Of a DNA stretch of 55,531 bases, positions 51,079-55,531 are shown in pieces. Every line of letters starts with the position of its first letter. The stretch's first letter is position 1. Origin of the DNA: Pseudanabaena sp. UWO311 (lineage in GTDB: Bacteria > Cyanobacteriota > Cyanobacteriia > Pseudanabaenales > Pseudanabaenaceae); assembly GCF_006937785.1 (NCBI RefSeq), contig NZ_SJEE01000036.1, forward strand, positions 1 to 55,531. The letters are read 5' to 3'. A program made the translations under genes and the position numbers. Under the pieces are notes generated by a model. That model did not search any database and was not told the origin of the DNA. It saw nothing but the letters and a program-made list of their open reading frames with translations.

Positions 51079-53235
51079 ATGCAGAACGAACAACTAATAA
51101 TCCAACTCATAGCTCAAGAACTTTCTCTTCGTGCCGAACAAATCAAAAATGCTCTAGAACTATTCGCAGAAGGAGCTACGATTCCCTTTGTTGCGCGTTA
51201 TCGGAAAGAGCGTACTGGCGAAATGAATGAGATCCAATTAAGGGATCTGCAAGATCGTTATGCCTATCTCACAGAATTGCGCGATCGCAAAGCCGTAATT
51301 CTCCAAGCGATCGCTGACCAAGGCAAACTAACCGACGCGCTCAGAGCCAAAATCGAAACCTGCACTCAAAAGACCGAACTCGAAGATCTATATTTGCCCT
51401 ATCGTCCCAAGCGCAGAACTAGAGCTGCGATCGCTAGAGAAAAAGGACTCGAACCATTAGCTGAAGCCATCAAAGCCTTCAACCGTCCGAACATAAACAC
51501 TGCGTCGTTAGCACCTGAAGCCACGAAATATTTATCAGAGCAAGTAAAGACCGTCGAAGAAGCGATTAAAGGCGCATCAGATATTCTTGCTGAAGAAGTC
51601 GCTGACAGCGCCGAATATCGAGCTTACATCAGAGAATACTTGATGCAGTCAGGCTTCTTTGTTTCGCAGATCAAAGCAACCCACACAGTCGGCACAACTA
51701 AGTTTGAGATGTACCGCGACTATGAAGCAAAAGTCAAGGCGATCGCGCCCCATAATCTTCTCGCTTTGTTGCGTGGTGAAACTGAAGAAATCCTTACTCT
51801 CAATCTCGATTTTGATGAAGATCATGTGCTGACTTACTTAGAGTCGCAACAAATTCGGGCGAAGACTCCAGCAATAAAGCAGTTCTATCAAGATATGCTC
51901 AAGGATGCCTTTAACCGCTTGATCAAAGCCTCTGCGATCGCATCTGTCATCACGGAGAAAAAAGCTTGGGCGGATGGGGAATCGATCAAAACCTTTGAAA
52001 CTAATCTGCGCGATTTGTTATTAGCGGCTCCCGCAGGTATGAAACCGACTCTCGCGATCGATCCAGGGTTCCGCACAGGATGCAAGACTGCGGTAATTAG
52101 TGAGACTGGTCAGTTTCTCGAATATCAAACGATTTTTCCACATCAAGCTCTAGCGCAAAGAGAGCAAGCTGCGCGGACTTTGAGAACTTTAATTGAGAAG
52201 TATCAAATCCAATTAATTGCGATTGGCAATGGTACGGCGGGAAGAGAAACTGATGCTTTTGTGATGGAAGTTATTCAAGGGTTGAAAATCCCACCAATCA
52301 AAGTAATGGTCAATGAGTCGGGGGCTTCGATTTATTCGGCTAGTCCAGTAGCAATCGCTGAGTTTCCCGATTTAGACTTAACAGTGCGTGGTGCTGTCAG
52401 CATCGGGCGACGCTTGCAAGATCCTCTTGCGGAACTAGTAAAAATCGATCCAAAATCAATTGGTGTTGGACAATATCAGCATGATGTCGATCAGAAATTA
52501 TTAAAAAAGAAGCTTGATGAAACCGTAGAGAGTTGCGTGAACTTCGTCGGTGTAGACCTGAACACAGCTTCTAAGGAACTACTCACTTTTGTGTCTGGAC
52601 TCAGTGCCACTGTTGCCAATAACATCATCACCTATCGCAATCAAAATGGTGCTTTTCGCGATCGCCGTCATTTGTTGAAGGTTCCGAAACTAGGCGCAAA
52701 AGCCTTTGAACAAGCGGCGGGATTTTTACGAATTCGTGACGGTGCTAATCCCTTAGACAACACTGCTGTGCATCCCGAAAGCTATAGTGTGGTGGAGGCG
52801 ATCGCACGTGACCTAAATGTGCCGCTATCGGAAATCTCGCAAGCGGCGGATAAGCTGAAAACGGTAAATCTCAAGAAATATGTAACGGATGCGATCGGTG
52901 AGCCAACCTTGCGCGATATTTTGCGAGAGTTAGAAAAGCCAGGACGTGACCCGCGTGCAGAGTTCAAATATGCGACGTTCAGCGATGCGATTCAGAAAAT
53001 CTCTGATCTGCAAATTGGTATGGAGATAGAAGGAATTATTACCAATGTGGCTAACTTTGGGGCATTTGTGGATATTGGTGTGCATCAAGATGGATTAATC
53101 CATATTTCCCAATTAGCCGATCGCTTTGTCAGCGATCCGAAGCAAATCGTTAAGGTCGGTCAGGTGGTAAAGGTGCGCGTTTTGGAGGTGAATGAATCTC
53201 TGAAACGGATTAGTCTGTCAATGCGATCGGCATAG
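51079..53235 (+). CDS. tex: Tex-family RNA-binding protein with S1 domain
   Basis: A 718-residue protein matching Tex: N-terminal helical domain with GATIPFVARYRKERTGEMNE, a YqgF/RNase H-like domain beginning LAIDPGFRTGCKTAVI (about 325), helix-hairpin-helix motifs (LTFVSGLSATVANNIITYRNQNGAF region; FLRIRDG) and a C-terminal S1 domain (GIITNVANFGAFVDIGVHQDG, about 650-715). Tex binds nucleic acid and affects transcription and toxin expression in other bacteria; in cyanobacteria it is a conserved housekeeping gene. Length is normal. Confidence 0.95.
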   Translation: MQNEQLIIQLIAQELSLRAEQIKNALELFAEGATIPFVARYRKERTGEMNEIQLRDLQDRYAYLTELRDRKAVILQAIADQGKLTDALRAKIETCTQKTELEDLYLPYRPKRRTRAAIAREKGLEPLAEAIKAFNRPNINTASLAPEATKYLSEQVKTVEEAIKGASDILAEEVADSAEYRAYIREYLMQSGFFVSQIKATHTVGTTKFEMYRDYEAKVKAIAPHNLLALLRGETEEILTLNLDFDEDHVLTYLESQQIRAKTPAIKQFYQDMLKDAFNRLIKASAIASVITEKKAWADGESIKTFETNLRDLLLAAPAGMKPTLAIDPGFRTGCKTAVISETGQFLEYQTIFPHQALAQREQAARTLRTLIEKYQIQLIAIGNGTAGRETDAFVMEVIQGLKIPPIKVMVNESGASIYSASPVAIAEFPDLDLTVRGAVSIGRRLQDPLAELVKIDPKSIGVGQYQHDVDQKLLKKKLDETVESCVNFVGVDLNTASKELLTFVSGLSATVANNIITYRNQNGAFRDRRHLLKVPKLGAKAFEQAAGFLRIRDGANPLDNTAVHPESYSVVEAIARDLNVPLSEISQAADKLKTVNLKKYVTDAIGEPTLRDILRELEKPGRDPRAEFKYATFSDAIQKISDLQIGMEIEGIITNVANFGAFVDIGVHQDGLIHISQLADRFVSDPKQIVKVGQVVKVRVLEVNESLKRISLSMRSA

Positions 53236-53388
53236 TGAAAAAGTAGTGGTACTTTGTAATGAGGTATATCTAGCCGATCGCTTATGATGTTTAAACCCAC
53301 ATTCCGCTCTCAAAAGAAGCGCAAAATAATTAGAATAGGAAAAAAGCAAGGATAGAAACAGGAGGGAGATATCAGAAACGAGATAACA

Positions 53389-53631
53389 GTGCAAAACCTT
53401 GACCATCTAGGAATCGTAGCAGGAATAATCGATGAGATCGGGATAGAGGAGATCATCAACGAAAAACTGGGCAAAAACAGTCGAGAGAAAGTAAGCGCAG
53501 GGTTAATCGTCAAAGCAATGCTGATCAACGGATTAGGATTTGTATCCGCCCCGTTGTATATGTTTGAGAAATTCTATCAAGGGATCGCCGTAGAACATTT
53601 ATTAGGATCAGGAGTAAAAGCAGAGTCCTAA
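53389..53631 (+). pseudogene. N-terminal fragment of IS1634/DUF4277-type transposase
   Basis: About 80 residues that match the start of this transposase group: NLDHLGIVAGIIDEIGIEEI, INEKLGKNSREKVSAGLIVK, INGLGFVSAPLYMFEKF and EHLLGSGVKAE. Then the frame runs into the left end of the ISAzo13-type element, which supplies the TAA at 53629-53631. The rest of the transposase is not found beyond that element, so it is a dead 5' stump. Confidence 0.8.
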
Positions 53632-54950
53632 GGGAAAGCAAAAGAAAGATTGATCCTGCAATAATAAGGTAATCATTAAATATCTAGTAAAGCCGCCATG
53701 TTGCCAGCCATCGGACTAGAACTGCCAGAGCATATAAAAGATTTATACATAAAAACAGCTAAAAAGCTGAAGGGAACTGACCGCAGACAGTTCATGGCTG
53801 AGGTGGTAAAAAGTCTGGGCGTAGGAGGACAAACACTTGCAGAGCGAGAACTAGGTTGGAATCGACGAACAGTGAGAAAGGGAACGAAAGAATAAAATAG
53901 TGGTGAAGTGATTGAGGATGGTTACTGGCGCAGTGGACGGAAAAAAGTGGAGGTCAAACTACCCAATTTAATGGCAGATATAAAAGCGATTGTAGAGCCA
54001 CAAAGCCAGAGTGATCCGAGTTTTCAAAGTACGCGGCTGTATACAAGAATCAGTGCTGCTGAAGTGCGCCGTCAACTAATTCTGACTAAAGGTTACGAAG
54101 ATGAGGCATTACCCAGTTGTGAAACGATTCGCCATCGATTAAATGACATGGGTTACAGCCTAAAGCGAGTTGCGAAGACGAAACCACAAAAGCGTATTCC
54201 CGAAACAGACGCAATTTTCCAAGAGATTGAAAAGATCAACAAAGAAGCTGATGAAGATCCACACACATTAAGAATTTCTATTGATGCCAAGGTTGCCGTG
54301 AAAATTGGAGAATTTGACAGAGGCGGTAAAACCCGTGTGACAACAAAGGCTTTAGACCATGACTTTGAATCGGTCATGACACTAACACCTTATGGCATAT
54401 ATGTACCTGAGTTGGATGAATTATGGTTATTCTTTATTTCCTCCAAATTAACAGCAGATTGTATCGTTGACCTAATTGAACAATGGTGGCAGAACCAGAC
54501 AGCAAGGTTTAGACATATCCGCAAGTTAGTCATAAATCAAGACAATGGACCAGAAAATAATTCTAGCCGTACACAATTCATGAGTCGCTTATTAGACTTT
54601 GCTCACCAGTCAAAACTGCATGTTCAATTAGCCTACTATCCCCCCTATCACAGCAAATATAATCCAGTCGAACGCACCTTTGCGTGGCTAGAAAAACATT
54701 GGAATGGTAGTTTACTTGACTCACTAGAAACTGTGTTGGAATTTGCCAAGACGCTCACTATCAGAGGGAAAAACCCTGTTGTAACTTTGGTCGATAAGAT
54801 TTACCATACTGGAGTAAAGCTCACCAAAGCAGCTATGGAAAAAGTGGAAGAACAACTTGAGCGCTTTCCCGATCTCAAAAAGTGGTTTGTCAGTATTTCA
54901 GTTAATTTCGACTAGTTGCTAGGATCAATCTTTCTTTTGATTACCCTTAG
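53628..54950. mobile_element. ISAzo13-type insertion sequence, 1323 bp
   Basis: Ends are 30-bp inverted repeats with two mismatches: CTAAGGGAAAGCAAAAGAAA... at 53628-53657 and ...TTTCTTTTGATTACCCTTAG at 54921-54950. No target duplication is seen, and the two sides belong to different genes (IS1634 fragment left, caspase-like right), so deletion or recombination followed insertion. Confidence 0.88.
53698..54915 (+). pseudogene. ISAzo13 family transposase interrupted by an in-frame TAA
   Basis: The first part (53698-53892) codes LELPEHIKDLYIKTAKKLKG, FMAEVVKSLGVGGQTLAERE and LGWNRRTVRKGTKE; the second (53896-54912) continues in the same frame with SGEVIEDGYWRSGRKK and the DDE core: Asp in RISIDAKVAV, Asp in VINQDNGPEN, and Glu in YNPVERTFAW. 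Only the TAA at 53893-53895 separates them, where relatives have a sense codon. Either it is a recent inactivating mutation or a read-through stop. The catalytic triad is otherwise complete. Confidence 0.85.
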
Positions 54951-55338
54951 TGGTGCGTTTGCTCAGGGGCTGACGGTGATGGATGATGGTTCGGTGAACC
55001 TCAAGAGTCAGTTGGGTGGTAAAGGACGGGCGATCTTGACTTCTTCGAGCTCGACGCAGTTTTCATTTCAGCCTGATGGAGAGATGTCGATCTATACGCG
55101 CTATTTGGTAGAGGGCATTGAGACGGGGGCGGCGGATCGGGATGGAGATCTCAAAATCTCTGTTGATGAGTTGCATGAATATGCGGCGCTGAAGGTGTCG
55201 CAAGAGTCGCCAAATATGACTCCTGCGTTTTATCCTGTGGAGCAGGGTGGCAAGATTTATATTGCCAAGGTGGCTCAAGCGAAGGACGATTCGAGACTGG
55301 TCTATCGACGCGAGTTAGAGAGTCGGATCGCTGATTGA
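54949..55338 (+). pseudogene. 3' half of a caspase-like (peptidase C14) gene
   Basis: After the insertion sequence the frame reads SGAFAQGLTVMDDGSVNLK, LGGKGRAILTSSSSTQFSF, SIYTRYLVEGIETGAADRDGD and ISVDELHEYAALKVSQESP, the C-terminal part of cyanobacterial caspase-like/orthocaspase proteins just after the catalytic Cys. The N-terminal part with the His-Cys dyad is missing. The frame stops at 55336-55338, but the same frame after that TGA reads LKKEVREVARKYTEIEFK, so a second lesion is probable. Confidence 0.85.
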
Positions 55339-55441
55339 CTGAAAAAAGAGGTAAGAGAAGTAGCGAGAAAGTATACAGAGATTGAATTTAAGTAAAAAAG
55401 AGGTGTATGCTGTTTTTTGAAGAAAAAGGAGCATAGGACAA

Positions 55442-55531
55442 ATGACCCAAAACGCCTCACGTATCTATAAAATGAACTAATAAAATTTGGGAGTCAATAC
55501 AGTGACTGGTCAGATGTGCGTCACTTGAGAG
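55442..55531 (+). pseudogene. Possible start of another transposase, cut by the window end
   Basis: ATG 55442 reads MTQNASRIYKMN and stops; a different frame continues KFGSQYSDWSDVRHLR, which resembles the N-terminus of a cyanobacterial IS transposase. A frameshift between them would be needed. Too short to be sure. Confidence 0.3.

Overview
The window looks like chromosomal DNA of a filamentous or unicellular cyanobacterium. Evidence: very frequent HIP1 octamers (GCGATCGC), a CcmP carboxysome shell protein, SqdB for sulfolipid, a cyanobacterial DUF3084 protein, an RRM-type Rbp, an RppA/RppB-like two-component pair, and intergenic regions full of hairpin repeats. A Pseudanabaena-like organism is my guess from the style of these hairpins and the moderate GC; I could not test it. 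No rRNA, tRNA or CRISPR array was seen.

Layout. 31-1517: an intact-looking IS4-type insertion sequence with perfect 20-bp ends. 1.8-3.3 kb: a free HPt phosphotransfer protein and an ArsS-like radical SAM enzyme. 3.3-11 kb: a complete type I restriction-modification operon (hsdR, hsdM, a Schlafen/AlbA_2-HATPase regulator, hsdS) ending in a ParE-type toxin-antitoxin pair, followed by a small nuclease-like gene between two HIP1-bounded direct repeats, a 166-bp MITE with target duplication, and moxR. 13-23 kb: DUF3084 protein, histidine-tailed MFS exporter, lambda-type endolysin, a CusA/CzcA RND pump with a stripped-down CusB-like partner, and a divergent RppA/RppB-like regulator-sensor pair; together a likely metal (perhaps nickel) resistance locus. 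23-33.5 kb: housekeeping genes (zinc-ribbon protein, ccmP, sqdB, receiver protein, rhomboid, rbp, YdcF-family protein, lipA, purK), nearly every one ending in a long perfect hairpin.

33.7-37.1 kb is an island of small conflict genes: a truncated yhcG, hicBA, HEPN/MNT, phd with a deleted vapC, and an HNH nuclease. The last four are individually separated by five copies of one 27-bp repeat, the fifth of which forms the 3' end of a host GGDEF gene. 37-44 kb: response regulator-GGDEF plus hybrid kinase, a GH19 lysozyme/chitinase, and a striking coupled pair: a double-CACHE-HAMP receptor without output domain overlapping a pentameric ligand-gated ion channel homologue.

44.8-47.2 kb: two neighbouring genes share a short, silently diverged motif (AQGANIGVIGD) at the C-terminus of a small amphipathic, Bell-like protein and at the N-terminus of a TPR-array protein. 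This is the geometry expected of amyloid-templated cell-death signalling and is my best candidate for an undescribed system. 47.5-51 kb: apt and a urate degradation operon (hpxO-uraD-puuE). 51-53.2 kb: tex. 53.3-55.5 kb: a wreckage zone of an IS1634-type fragment, an ISAzo13-type element with an in-frame stop, and the 3' half of a caspase-like gene.
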